From Orobanche coerulescens (taxonomy: Eukaryota; Streptophyta; Magnoliopsida; Lamiales; Orobanchaceae): a stretch of DNA of 64,000 bases. Each line of letters begins with the position of its first letter. Position 1 is the first letter of the stretch. A program made the translations under genes and the position numbers. The notes beneath the pieces were generated by a model that saw only the letters and a program-made list of their open reading frames with translations, ran no database searches and was not told the origin of the DNA. This document shows positions 1 through 10,842 of this stretch, one piece after another. The stretch covers positions 55,066,358 through 55,130,357 of the forward strand of contig CM065801.1 in assembly GCA_033398695.1 (NCBI GenBank). The letters are read 5' to 3'.

Positions 1-4
1 GAAA

Positions 5-2360
5 TTGGGTGTGGTAAAGGGTAAGACTGACCCCTTCCACATCAACAAGAAACTTGGTCATCTAGACCAAGAGACTCTGAGGAAGTTAGGAAACAACAGA
101 AGAGCAGCTCAAATGTTAAAGGAGTTGCCTGACTCAAGGACCTACCCCAGATATTATTCATCAGGCGAGTCGGACCGACCTACAGACATCAACCCAACTG
201 CAGTCGAGTCAGACTCCGAGTCAGATAACACACCGATTGCCATCCGGTTCAAGAGAAGGGGACCAGCCCCAGGAGAACCATCCATTATGCACTCATCTCC
301 ATAACCCTCTCCCAAAAGGCCCAAAGCGATCATAGCTCACCGGGAGGAGCAAATGATCATTGTGCCGATCTGCAGCCTGTGTCGCCTACCTACTGAAGAC
401 CGGCTGCTTCCAGCACTGAAACTCAGATCGTGTCTGTCCTCACTCCAGCATACATTCCAGAGGAGGAAGAAGCAGGTTTAATCATCTCAATCCCTGAACC
501 AAATTACACCTTTAACCTGCTGGACAACAATGTTTTCAACCTGTCCATAGAACAATTACATCTTGTTAAACCACAAGCTTTAAAACACTCTTTTGTTAAT
601 ATTTTTGAAGAGTGGAAATTTTTCAAATCACTTTCATTTGCTAAACTTCAAGCTTATATTGAAACCAGTGGTTGGGAATATACCCAAGCCACAGAGGATG
701 TACTGATACACTTTTGCAAAGTATCAGACATAGTTTTGATCCTCCAGGAGAATTGGTTCATGTCAAATTTCAAAACCAACATGGACCAATTCATCATTTC
801 TATTATGTACAGTATTTTTGATGGTTCATTTGGGAAAGAAGATGAGGAGAAAGAAGAAAAAGAAATTAGGATTGAAGAAGTGAATGGAGAAGAAGGAGAG
901 GTTATTGTTATAGACGACGAAGAAGAGGAGCAGGAAGAAAGAAAAGAAGGAGAAAATATTTTAGTTGAAAAACAAACAGAAGAAGTGGAGAAAACAGAGG
1001 AGTTAATTTATGAAGAAGAAGAAGAAGGGGAAGAGGTAGAACAGGAGGATGATGAAGGAGAAAAAGATGATGAGAATGATGGAGAAAATAAAAATGATGA
1101 TGATGATGATTATGATGATGATAAGGATGAAGGAGGAGATCAGGGAGCTGAAAAAGAAAAAGATAATTTTGATGAAGAAGAAAAGGAGGAAGAACAAGAG
1201 AAGGAAGTAGAAAAGGAAGAGAAGAGAAAGAAAATGAGCCGGAGAAAGAGCCAGAAGTAGAGGCTGCAGACAGGGCTGGGGCGCCTGCCCGGTATACCAG
1301 CCTGGATGCAGAGTTGGATGAGGACTCCAGATTAGGGACACCTGAAAAGACCCCATCTGGAGTGCCAGCTACAGATAGGAGCCTGCAGTCTTGTGGATCA
1401 TTTGCAGAAGGCTCAGGCGAGCACTCTCCACCATCGCAGATCTCACCTGCGGTGACTGAGCTGATAAGACAAATAGTGAAGGATACTATTGGAGAGTTGC
1501 TTGCATCTCAGGTCACTCCTGAACTCCAATCCATCAATGCCAAGATTGATACTTTGCTGCAGAGGGAAGTCCCTCAGCCTCCTCCCCCTACAAACAACAG
1601 AATGCCATTTGGCATGTCCGATCAAGTTGCACCTAATGGAGCAAATTACGACCAATTTGGTTGATGCTGTCAAAAAGGGGGAAGATAGGATACAGGGGGA
1701 AGGCAGTATTCAAGGAGAGATAAGGGAGGAGCTTAGAACGAAGAAGAGACAGGATGTCCAGATGATCACTGCTGGGACATCCTCAGCTAAAAGAAAGGAA
1801 GGAGCAGAACCAGAAGAACAGGCTGATCAGCCTACAGGCAAGAAGAGGAGGACTAGAGGAGGATTTGAGCCTACTCTAGAGTGGGAAGGCAAGGAATTAT
1901 GGTACATTGAAGAATTTATACCGGAGGAAGCTCTACCCATGTGGGGATCTGCAAGGAAAAAATTCATAAGAGACTACTACATCTGGGAAATACTCCAAGA
2001 TGATAATCTTCCCCCACAGCAGATCTTCATCAACTTCATGGAAGAAGATCATCCACAACTCTGGACTATTCTGAAGAAACATGCTGAGACATACAACGCT
2101 TATCCCATGATCCCTACTTCAGAGCCAAAGAACCTCCCACCTTGGAGAATGGTAGTGCTTTAAATGAACTTGCTCTCCAGAGAAAAATCAAGAAGCTGTG
2201 TCTTGAGAATAAGTTTTCATCTCAAGAAGAGCAAGACTTTGCAGCTCTTGTTGTAAAGAGGAAGTATGGTCTTTCCCCTGTCAAGACAAGACCAATCGGA
2301 GCTAAACCTTTCAGGCCTGCCAAGCAGCCTATTCGTAGAGGCAGAGGCAGAGGCAGATGA
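5..2360 (+). pseudogene. Broken 3' ORF of a Sirevirus-like copia element (env-like position, function unknown)
   Basis: Several overlapping reading frames read as one decayed protein-coding region: 5-304, 430-1260, about 1203-1664, 1489-2163 and 2142-2360. Frame changes fall near 300-400, in the purine-rich stretch near 1150-1200, near 1640 and near 2140. On each side of the junctions the composition continues: a long Glu/Asp/Lys-rich segment at about 835-1260, then a Lys/Arg patch (KKRRTRGG near 1842) and a conserved-looking block around 'ELWYIEEFIPEEALPMW'. The end is basic (RRGRGRGR), 225 bases before the polypurine tract. The position between pol and the 3' LTR is where Sireviruses carry an extra env-like ORF, but I see no signal peptide or membrane segment and do not recognise the protein. 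It could instead be a spliced or lineage-specific ORF. The upstream gag-pol lies outside the window. Confidence 0.45.
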
Positions 2361-2595
2361 TTTTTATTTATTTCTGTACTTGTAATGATTTTACTTCTGT
2401 ACTTGTAAAATTTTCTTGTAAAATTCAGACATGTATTTGTAATCAAGTCAGAAAATTTTATAACAGTCTTTTGAATGACAATTTCCAGTTGTCTCAAAAA
2501 TAAGACTGATTTTAGTTTGTGTCTTGCACTCAAGTGCAGACTTGTTCATTTGAATATTTCCTTAAAGTTTTGCCATCATCAAAATAGGGGGAATT
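2361..2595 (+). other. Non-coding 3' region and polypurine tract of the Sirevirus-like element
   Basis: This stretch is T-rich with repeated 'tacttgtaa' words. It ends in 'catcatcaaaa' followed by 'tagggggaattt' at about 2584-2595, the purine-rich primer for plus-strand synthesis directly in front of the LTR. The 'CATCATCAAAA-GGGGG' arrangement before the LTR is typical of Sireviruses, which supports the family assignment. Confidence 0.6.
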
Positions 2596-3977
2596 TGTTA
2601 GGAATACTTGTTAGATTTTGATGATGTCATTAATATAAATTCAAATAGTTATTACTTGGCAAACTGTAAGGAAGAACCAAATGAGTATCTTCCATAGGCC
2701 AAATTATGTTAAGTGTAAAACTTGGCAAAATGTAAAGAAGAACCAAATGAGTATCTTCTATAGGCCAAAATAAGTTAGGCTAAAAACCGGCTTAGTACAA
2801 AAAAACAGCTAAGTTCATCAGAGAGGTACAGCCGAGTCATATTAGAGAAGATCTGGTCAACAAAAATTATCAGAGATGTTTGACCAGACTGCAGTCAAGT
2901 AACCTCGATGTGTCATCTCGATCAAAGTAGTCCCAAACAGGGAACATCAGAGAGGTCCAGAACTGCAGAGAAGTTAACTTACATCAGCCTACTCGAGATC
3001 AGCCAAGTACTCCAAGTCCACGTCAGCATGCGTTGAAAAGTCAAGTATTACGGAAAGTCCCATGCAACGTGAAGAGACAAATTGGAGAGATTCCCGCAAA
3101 GGATATGAATTAAATAATTCATCCAAACCCACCTTGAAGACTTTAATCGTATTATATTCAAAAGATTGGGTGCCTCACATGCAGAGTCTTCACAACGGTC
3201 GGAAGATAGATTAAAATATGGGAATCTGGCCTTGCAACGTTTAGAAAAGAATAAACAAAGAAGTCTCCCTCCAACGGACTGATTTGTTACAGATTTGCTA
3301 TAGATTTGCAACCTATATATATCCGAAGATTTGAAGTTGAGCAACTATCGGTGCGAACATACTTTTAAGCGATCAAAGCATTCAATCAATCTAAAACGAA
3401 ATACAGCATCGTGAAAAGAGTAGTTCTAAAAAGTTCATACTTGAAGAAGCTCTTAGTTGGAGAAGACAAAAACTCATGTCTTAAATCCAGAGTTCGGGGT
3501 ACTTCACTGGTTGAAGTTCGAGACTGTAAAGGCATCCAAGGATTGAGGATCAAGAGGTGCAAGGCAGTCAAGTGTGTTACAACGGCACGGATTTCCACTG
3601 GTTGGAAGCTGTTGTAGTTTGGTTAAATCACTATAATATTTATCACTGGTTGAAAATTATAGTAAATTCATCTCCAACTGGTTTGGAGAAAAGTCGATTA
3701 GTAGAGGATTATCCCACCTCTGAGACCACTATAATTGCCTGCGTACTTTACTGCTTTATAGCATCATACTTTAACTGCTGCATTCATTGTTAAGTGTTTC
3801 CTTAGTTGTTTTATATTCGTCATCAGCTGACTTCCGCATGTATTAAGAACAAACGACTCCAAGTCATTTGTTTACCTATCAGCTGAAAAAACTTACTCTT
3901 TGAGAAAAAGAGTTTAAGAGTTTCAATAAGTCTATTCACCCCCCCTAGACTTATCCCTGGACGACGTGTGACCTACA
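2596..3977 (+). mobile_element. 3' LTR of a Sirevirus-type Ty1/copia retrotransposon
   Basis: The LTR starts 'TGTTAGGAATACTTG...TTTTGATGATGTCA', immediately after the polypurine tract. It runs to about 3977, where 'TATTCACCCCCCCTAGACTTATC' ends near '...GACCTACA'. Both the 'TTTTGATGATGTCA' start and the 'TTCACCCCCC' end are hallmarks of Sirevirus LTRs. The gag of gypsy element A begins right after it, so this element inserted into A; its 5' half is outside the window. The exact right end (3976-3978) is uncertain because the matching target duplication cannot be seen. Small ORFs inside (3048-3344, 3386-3617) are not genes. Confidence 0.75.
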
Positions 3978-3983
3978 CAAGGG

Positions 3984-4473
3984 TGGAGGTCAGCAGAGAT
4001 CTCAGTCTGCAAATATTCCTGGGGGTGGTTCGACCCGTTTTTCTGGAGGCTATCGGGGTACCGCCAGTGCCTCCGTCTGGAAGCCCAGATGCTTTAATTG
4101 TGGCAAGCCAGGCCATGGGAACCGGGAGTGTCCTCGTCCAACTTTGACTTGTCATACTTGTGGTCAGTCGGGCCACAAGGCTTCTTTTTGTGAGCAGATC
4201 ATACTGATTTGCGGCGCCCATTCTTTTCATCCAGTGCCTATGGAGCCGAGTGTGAATCAGGGCTCGTTCACTCCACAGTCTCCGCCGAGTGCTAGTCGAG
4301 GGAGAGGTCGGGGTCAGCCCGCTAGAGGGGGAGCTTCCAGTGTCGGATGTGCCCCTCCACGTATCTATGAGAAGAGAAGGGCCGATGATCTAGCAGCCAC
4401 TGTGGCGACAGTGTGCTTTTTGATTCGGGTGCTACGTATTCATTCATTTCTCTGGAGTGTGTGCGCCGTTTGA
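3984..4473 (+). pseudogene. Element A gag C-terminus with two CCHC zinc knuckles
   Basis: Reading frame 1 gives a Gly/Ser/Gln-rich linker followed by two perfect CX2CX4HX4C knuckles, CFNCGKPGHGNREC (about 4090-4131) and CHTCGQSGHKASFC (about 4150-4191). An Arg/Gly-rich segment (SRGRGRGQPARGG, about 4290) then leads toward the protease. The knuckles bind packaging RNA in the capsid. The capsid part is cut off by the Sirevirus LTR at 3977. The frame drifts into nonsense after about 4385, and the protease resumes in another frame, so a frameshift lies near 4400. Confidence 0.85.
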
Positions 4474-4740
4474 GTCTTGACTGTTTATCACCTTGCGAGC
4501 CTTTCATCGTTAAACTTCCTAGCGGTGATAGAATCGTCGGTGATCAAGAGGTCCGGGACTGTTCTGTGTTTATTTGTAGAGGGCTTGGCTCTCTAATCTT
4601 ATTGTTGTGGGTATTGAGGGTGAGGATTTGATTCTCAGGGATGATTGGCTCGAGCGGCATGGTGCAATCATGAACTACCGCACGAGGATCATCACCATGT
4701 TAGCCAAGGACGGCACCAAACACTCTTTCGCGGGGTGAAA
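4413..4740 (+). pseudogene. Element A aspartic protease remnant
   Basis: Frame 3 from 4413 reads LFDSGATYSFISLECV, the retropepsin active-site motif (D-S-G), followed by KLPSGD and a decayed continuation. A second frame then gives 'EDLILRDDWLERHGAIMNYR' near 4622-4680, corresponding to the family motif D-I-I-L-G-M-D-W with mutations. The enzyme would process the Gag-Pol polyprotein. At least two frameshifts split it from gag and from RT. Confidence 0.75.
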
Positions 4741-4768
4741 GAGAAACCAGAAGCTTGTTATTAACGCC

Positions 4769-6580
4769 TTGAAGGCGATGAGACTCCTGCGAAATGGGTG
4801 TACTGGTTATTGGTGCTACGCCTTGAAAATGGAGAGTGGTGGAGTCGAGCTTTCCTCGATTCCAGTCGTTAGTGAATTTCCTGATGTTTTTCCTGATGAA
4901 CTACCGGTACTGCCACCGTACCGCGAGGTAGAGTTTGCTATCGAGTTAGAGCCGGGTGCGGCTCCGATTTCGAAGGTGCCATATCGCATGGCACCTTCTG
5001 AGATGGCCGAGTTGAAGAAGCAATTGAGTGAGCTTCTGGAGTTAGGGTATATTCGACCGAGCGCCTCGCCTTGGGGCGCACCAGTCTTGTTTGTTCGGAA
5101 GAAGGATGGCTCACTGCATTTGTGCATCGACTACCGCGAGCTAAACAATGTGACCATCAAGAACAAGTATCCTCTGCCGAGGATTGATGACTTGTTCGAT
5201 CAGTTGCAGGGGGCTGCGGTATTCTCGAAGATCGACTTGAGATCGGGGTACTATCAGCTTCGGGTGAAGGAGTCCGACGTTCCGAGAACAGCTTTTTGGA
5301 CAAGATATGGACACTACGAGTTTTTAGTTATGCCTTTCGGGTTAACTAATGCGCCGGCAGTGTTCATGCAGTTGATGAACAAGGTCTTTACCGAGTTTTT
5401 GTATAAGTGTGTTGTCGTCTTCATTGACGATATCCTTATCTATTCGAGGAACGAGGAGGAACACGCGTATCATTTACGAGTAGTGTTAGACATTTTGAGG
5501 ACCAAGCAACTCTATGCAAAGTTCTCTAAATATGAGTTCTGGATGAAGGAAGTGATGTTTCTAGGTCACGTGATTTTAGCCGAGGGTGTTCGTGTGGACC
5601 CGCAGAAGATTGAGGCAGTGTTGGGTTGGGCACCGCCTAAAAACGTGAAGGAGATCTGTATTTTCTTGGGTTTAGCTGGATACTACCGTAGGTTCTTCGA
5701 GGGTTTCTCGAAACTAGCTCGACCACTTACACAGTTGCTCCAGAAGTCCGATAAGTTTGTGTGGAATGACAAGAGGCAGTCGAGTTTTGAGGAACTGAAG
5801 AGGCGTTTGACTTCAGCCCCGATTTTGGCGTTGTGATGTGGCAATGAGGGTTTCGTCGTTTATAGCGATGCTTCGGGTCAGGGTCTTGGGTGCGTGTTGA
5901 TGCAGCACGGCAAGACTATTGCTTTTTCGTCGAGGCAATTGAGGCCGTATGAGCTTAACTACCCTACTCATGATTTGGAGTTAGCGGCAGTTGTTTTTGC
6001 GCTCAAGATTTGGCGTCACTATCTTTTTAGCTCTGCATGTCAGATTTTTACCGATCATAAAAGTCTGAAGTACATATTTACCCAGCGGGAGTTGAATATG
6101 AGGCAGATGAGGTGGCTAGAGTTGATTAAGGATTATGACCTCGAAATCCTTTATCATCCGGGCAAGGCAAACGTCGTGGCTGATGCCTTGAGTCAGAAAC
6201 CAGTCTCGTTACGGACACTTGAGATCCTTATGTATCAATCCGTGCTCCAGCGGGATTTGATTGAGTTAAGTGTTGAGATTTCGTTGCCTGGAGCCGTAGG
6301 GCGACTCTGTGCTTTCGAGATTTCGTCGTCTCTGGTCGATGAAATTAAACTGAAGCAGTTGGAGGATCCGATGATTATGCAAATTCGAGAGAATGTTCTT
6401 AAGGGAAAGTCTCATGGGTTTGTGATTCATGAAGATGGGGTATTGAAATTCCAGAGTCGTCTATGTGTGTCGAACGACTCGGAATTAAGGCAGAGTATTT
6501 TACGTGAGGCCCATGCTACGCCTTACTCCATTCATCCTGGTTCGAGTAAGAAGTACAAGGACCTGAGGAGAAATTTCTGA
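4769..6580 (+). pseudogene. Element A reverse transcriptase and RNase H
   Basis: Frame 2 is open from 4769 to 5836 and from 5837 to 6580, split only by TGA at 5834-5836. The RT shows [57 protein letters not shown] and the catalytic FIDDILIYS (about 5430-5456). RNase H follows with [42 protein letters not shown] and a [13 protein letters not shown] end near 6190. These domains copy element RNA into DNA and remove the RNA strand. The ORF continues into the HHCC region of the integrase and stops at TGA 6578-6580, where relatives have Trp (TGG). The first residue is only the limit of the open frame; the real product is a polyprotein. Confidence 0.9.
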
Positions 6581-7323
6581 TGGAATGATATGAAGGAGGA
6601 GGTCGCATAGTTTGTGGCGAGATGTTTGACTTGCCAGCAGGTCAAAATCGAGCATCAGCGACCAGCCGGGTTATTGCAATCACTTCCCGTTCCGAAATGG
6701 AAATAGGAAGACATATCGATGGATTTCATTACGAGTTTGCCGAGATCGAGATCGGCATGAATATGGTTTGGGTGGTTGTTGATCGCCTGACCAAGTCGGC
6801 ACATTTTCTGGGCATCAAGGATACTTGAGGCCCGGAGAAGTTGGCTCGTGTGTTTATTACGCAGATTGTGAGGCTTCACGGTACTCCGAAGTCTATTGTT
6901 TCAGATCGTGATGGCCGTTTTGTATCGCATTTCTGGCAAGCGGTGCATAAGGCGTTGGGTACTCGTTTGCGTATGAGTACCTCTTTTCATCCTTAGTCAG
7001 ATGGACAGTCGGAACGCACTATCCAGATGTTCGAGGATATGTTGCGTGCTTGTGCTCTCGACTGGAGTAGCGATTTGGAGGAGCATTTGCCATTGATCGA
7101 ATTCACGTACAACAATAGTTGGCACGCGTCGATTAGGATGGCACCGTATGAGGCGCTTTATGGGCGGCATTGTCGATCGCCGATTTGTTGGAACGAAGCA
7201 TCTGATTTGGTCGGGACCGAACCGGATATTGTTTTAGAGACGAGGCGGAGGGTGGATTTGATTCGAGAACGGATGTTGACCGCTCAGAGTCGACAGAAGT
7301 CATATGCTGACGTCTGTCGTTGA
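6581..7323 (+). pseudogene. Element A integrase, multiply interrupted
   Basis: The zinc-binding part ([18 protein letters not shown]) is read in frame 2, with TAG at about 6608 and another TAG just before EDISMDFI near 6705. A frameshift near 6745 moves to frame 1, which gives [34 protein letters not shown] and, after TAG in 'HP-stop-SDGQSERT' near 6994, the block ending MAPYEALYGRHCRSP. The core carries the D,D-35-E signature pieces (MDF, SDRD, and E in the QSERT-EDM segment). A TGA at 7321-7323 sits where relatives have Arg. The protein would insert element DNA into the genome. Confidence 0.85.
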
Positions 7324-7326
7324 CCT

Positions 7327-7761
7327 TTGGAATTCGAAGTGGGAGACCACGTTTTGCTAAAGGTGTTGCCGACGAGAGGACTTTTTCGTTTCGGGAAGAA
7401 GGGGAAGTTGAGCCCGAGATTTATTGGGCCCTTTGAGATTCTCGAGCGAGTCGGTGAGTTGGCATACCGTATAGCACTACCTCCGGCCTTGAGTCACGTT
7501 CATAACGTTTTCCATGTTTCCCAGCTGAGGAAATATGTTCCGGATCCTAGTCATATCATGGACTTTGGCGAGATCGATATTGCCGAGGACATTACCTTCG
7601 AGGAGCGTCCCTTAAAGATTTTAGAGCACCGTGAAAAGCGACTGAGGCATAAGACCATTCCTTTGGTCAAAGTGCAGTGGTCGAGACATGGTGTCGAGGA
7701 AGCAACTTGGGAGACCGAGGATAGCATGCGTGCTAAGTACCCCAAGTTGTTTATTTCTTAA
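7327..7761 (+). pseudogene. Element A integrase C-terminus with chromodomain-like tail
   Basis: Frame 1 is in phase with the upstream integrase and separated only by the TGA at 7321. It begins EFEVGDHVLLKVLPTRG and KGKLSPRFIGPFEIL (GPY/F module), then LPPALSHVHNVFHVSQLRKY. It ends with IPLVKVQWSRHG-EEATWETED-M-YPKLF, the pattern of the chromodomain-like module of Tekay/Del chromoviruses, which is thought to guide integration into heterochromatin. The stop is followed at once by a hairpin and the polypurine tract. Confidence 0.85.
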
Positions 7762-7796
7762 GTTTCGGGACGAAACTTGTTTTTAGAGGGGTAGAA
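7760..7796 (+). promoter_or_regulatory. Element A post-stop hairpin and polypurine tract
   Basis: AAGTTTCGGGACGAAACTT (7760-7778) forms a perfect 8-bp stem with GGA loop right after the pol stop codon. It is followed by the purine-rich 'agaggggtagaa' (7785-7796) that abuts the LTR. The tract primes plus-strand DNA synthesis; the role of the hairpin is not known to me. Confidence 0.7.
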
Positions 7797-8319
7797 TGTA
7801 GTATCTGCATTTTTCTTTTCTCTTGATATTCTCATTTTGGTGTATTTTCGTTTTTGGCAACTCGCTTGTAACCGTATTGACTTTTTGAGGATATTTATTA
7901 TTGGACTTTTTGTCGTTCGAGCTTGTTTTGGACTCGTTTTACTCGATTCGATGTTTTATGTTATTTTCTTCGCTATCTCGTGTATACTCGTAAACCGTCG
8001 TGCGGAACCACCATTTCGGGGTTGTCGGGGATCCATCTCACGTTATTATGCGTGTTGTGAGCTTTTTGTTGTTGTTTCGACCATGTGTCGTACATTTCGG
8101 ATGTTTTGGGCCGTTTCGTAATTTCCCAAAGTCTTGGGTAATTATGTTGTTGATGTTGTTCCGAATTCCGGACAGTCGGGAGTACGTTCTCTTTCAGCAT
8201 TTGAGTTCATTGCCGGGAATTATTTACGTTCGTACCATCGTGTATTGTTCGCCGTTGTATTTCGATCCTTTTCGGTACCCCCCTCGTCAAATTCTGGCTT
8301 GTACCCCCAGGAAGGGATG

Positions 8320-8476
8320 TTATGTACGTAACACACCTTTTGGTTACGTACGTAACGGCCTGTGTTAAATGGTACAGGCATTTCTGCCTTTTTGGTTATG
8401 TACGTAAGGCCCTTATTGCTTACGTACGTAACACAGCTTACGTACGTTAGCAAGTGCTGGCTAACCTACGTAACGC
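8320..8476 (+). repeat. Palindrome cluster (TTACGTACGTAA type) in U3 of element A LTR
   Basis: Six or more copies or near-copies of TTACGTACGTAA occur within about 155 bases (for example near 8321, 8344, 8398, 8420, 8438 and 8464), ending immediately before the TATA box. The word is a perfect palindrome holding GTAC and ACGT cores. Other elements in this window have the same arrangement. Confidence 0.85.
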
Positions 8477-8478
8477 GT

Positions 8479-8497
8479 CCTGGGTTATAAACCCAGG
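8479..8497 (+). promoter_or_regulatory. TATA box of element A LTR inside a perfect palindrome
   Basis: CCTGGGTTATAAACCCAGG contains TTATAAA and has two perfectly complementary 8-base arms around ATA. A CT-rich run ('tcatctcttctctcttctc') follows 25-60 bases downstream, as expected for the start of the transcript. Confidence 0.7.
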
Positions 8498-9095
8498 AGT
8501 TGACCGATTTCGGTCATTTTTCATCTCTTCTCTCTTCTCTCCGACTCCAGCGACTGTCTTGGTGTTTTTCCGGCGATTTGAAGCTTAGCAACTCCGAGCC
8601 ATTATCTTCTTCGAGTTTTTGGAGTATACTATCAACATCTAATCGTGTTCTTCGTCTTTAATTCGAGGTAAACTCCTAAAACCTTGTTTTGGGTAAATTG
8701 GGGGTTTTCGCGTTTTTGTTCGATTTGTTCCGTATGATAGATTAATCCATGATGTATATGATTAATCTTGTTGATATTGTTGGTTTTCCTACGGATTCAT
8801 GGTATATTTCGTGGTATTTTTTTTGTAATCGAGAGGGTTTGGTTGTGGTCCGCCCTCGTTGTTGTTTTTATACGAGTATATATGAATAATAGGCGGGTTT
8901 TCGGGGGTATTCCAATTCCGTATTCGTTTAGGATTGGTTGTGATTGTGTTCTTCGAATCGTTTGGTTCATGATTGACGGTTCCTAGCGTTTGTCGGTGTT
9001 TTCCTTCCGTTCGTTGCGTCGTCAATTATTCAAGGCAAGTATTTTTGGAAACCTTTATGCTTAACGTGAAATGGTAATGTATATTGTGTGTGCTT

Positions 9096-9335
9096 TACTC
9101 ACCTCGGGAGGGTCCGATGGGGCCTCGAGGAAATCTATGGCTTCGTCCTGGATTCATGAGTTTGTTTCGCGGCCAGCTCGGGAGGGTCCTTAGAGGCCTC
9201 GAGTGGGATTCGTGGCTTCGTCCCGGTCCTAGGTGACATGTGAGATTGATTTGTTTTATGAATGTGGCCAGCTCGGGAGGGTCCTTAGAGGCCTCGAGTG
9301 GGTTTCGTGGCTTCGTCCAGGTCCTAGGCAAATTG
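9096..9335 (+). repeat. Imperfect subrepeats in the element A LTR
   Basis: Three copies of a block beginning 'ctcgggagggtcc' and including 'gcctcgag...tggcttcgtcc' are spaced about 70-95 bases apart. The same block recurs in the LTRs of element G (44878-45020 and 57016-57180), showing that A and G are related families. Confidence 0.8.
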
Positions 9336-9865
9336 ATTGACTGTTTGTTTCCAGAAAAGACATGTCTGGTTTTGGATTTTGAAATGACATTGATGCATGA
9401 ACTATGAAATGTGTAAGCGATTGGTTTGCCTTGATTACTTGTACTAGCGTAATTGGTAACCCCTCTAGGGACCCGTTGTGGAGAAATTCTTGTTATGGAT
9501 TTCAGGCTATGATCATCCGGACGAGCGAGCACTGGGACAGTACGAGGATGTTGGCCAGGGTCGTTGAAAAATGCATTTGAGTCCTTTTTTTTTGTTATTT
9601 CATTCGATATTGTTGTTGTCCACTTTCAAAACTTATAGATTGTACTCGCGAGTACTTAGGCTTTCTCCTCATATTATGATTTGTATTCGTCAAGTTATTT
9701 ATGTTTGTCACTGTTGATTATTTCCGCCGGTTGTACCGGGCGTGTTAATTGATTTTCAACTGGATGATATGTGTTTTTACTGTGGTAAGTTGTGTCTAGC
9801 CTGGTGGGTCCCATGTAGGGGTCCACGGCACTGTAATATACCTTGAATATCTTAGGGGTGTTACA

Positions 9866-10685
9866 CTTCCCAACTGTTTATCACTTCGATCTTGACGAGA
9901 TTGACTTCTATCTCCTGAGCGATCACCACATGACCGAGAAATACTACTCGATCAATCCAAAACTCACATTTCTTAAACTTTGCGTATAATTTCTCATTGC
10001 GAAGAGTCTCCAATACTATTCTTTAATGTTCCTCATGCCGTTTCTCATCTTTAGAATACACCAAGATATCATCAATAAATACAATAACAAATTTATCTAA
10101 GTATTAGTGAAATACTCGATTCATCAAATCCATAAATACGGCTGGGGCATTACTTAGTCCAAAGGGCATTACTAGAAATTCATAGTGCCCATATTTTGTC
10201 CGAAAGGCCGCCTTAGAAATATCATCCTCCTTTATTTTCAATTGATGATATCCCGATCTCAGGTCAATCTTATAGAAAATTCCTGCTCCTCTAAGTTGGT
10301 CAAATAAATCCTTGATCCTTGGCAATGGATACTTATTTTTAATTGTGAGTCGATTTAACTCACGATAATCGATACACATCCTTAATGTACCGTCTTTCTT
10401 CTTGACAAAAAGAACCGGTTTTCCCCACGGGGAAACACTTGGATGAATAAAATTTAAGTCCAGCAACTCTTGCAGTTGAACTTTCAATTCCTGCAATTCT
10501 TTTGGCGCCATCCGATAAGGAGCCTTTGATACCGGTGCTGCTCCAGGTATCAAGTCAATTGTGAAATCTACTTGTCTATCAGGTGGAATTCCGGGCAAAT
10601 CTTTAGGAAATACGTCTGGAAATTCCTTCACAATTGATACATCTGAGACTGACAATTCTTGTCTTTCTGTACCAACTATGTTCAC
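9866..10685 (-). pseudogene. Element B reverse transcriptase, truncated by element A
   Basis: The open frame 10685-10104 gives [37 protein letters not shown] [20 protein letters not shown] and [13 protein letters not shown]. It stops at TAA (about 10104), where relatives have Gln. Past the stop the same frame continues with [21 protein letters not shown] (catalytic FIDD near 10070), a second TAA, then LYAKFKKCEFW and FLGHVV, and is cut off at 9866. It joins gag-protease through a decayed linker with a frameshift near 10700. Confidence 0.88.
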
Positions 10686-10842
10686 CAGGTATCCTTGACA
10701 TTTTCCTCTTTTTAAGCAATTTAATTGCTTTCATGGCAGATATAAACCTATGTGAGGTACAAGTCTTTGCTCCGAAAAATGTAGTCTCCTTATTCCCAGG
10801 CAAGACTAGAGTTATTTCTCTCTCATAACATTTAATGATAGC

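Larger units (their letters stand above)
3978..9865 (+). mobile_element. Gypsy element A (Tekay/Del-type chromovirus), 3' part
   Basis: In plus-strand order there are gag zinc knuckles, protease, reverse transcriptase, RNase H, integrase, a chromodomain-like tail, a hairpin, a polypurine tract and a 2.07-kb 3' LTR. The 5' LTR and gag start lie left of the window, beyond the Sirevirus insertion. The right end abuts the middle of the RT gene of element B, so A inserted into B. Coding frames carry two frameshifts and at least six in-frame stops, so A cannot encode active proteins. Confidence 0.9.
7797..9865 (+). mobile_element. 3' LTR of element A
   Basis: It starts TGTAGTATCTGC directly after the polypurine tract and ends ...GGGGTGTTACA at 9865, where the RT of element B resumes in antisense. 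The 2069-bp length fits Tekay LTRs. It contains a palindrome cluster (8320-8476), a TATA box in a palindrome (8479-8497), a CT-rich leader and three copies of a 'ctcgggagggtcc...' subrepeat (9096-9335). ORFs inside it (for example 7837-8121, 8000-8368, 9095-9532) are chance frames. Confidence 0.85.

Noticed and set aside
1003..1356. Minus-strand ORF of Phe/Leu/Ile-rich protein that looks like a membrane protein
   Set aside because: It is the complement of the purine-rich acidic ORF; the hydrophobic look comes from reversed Glu/Asp codons.
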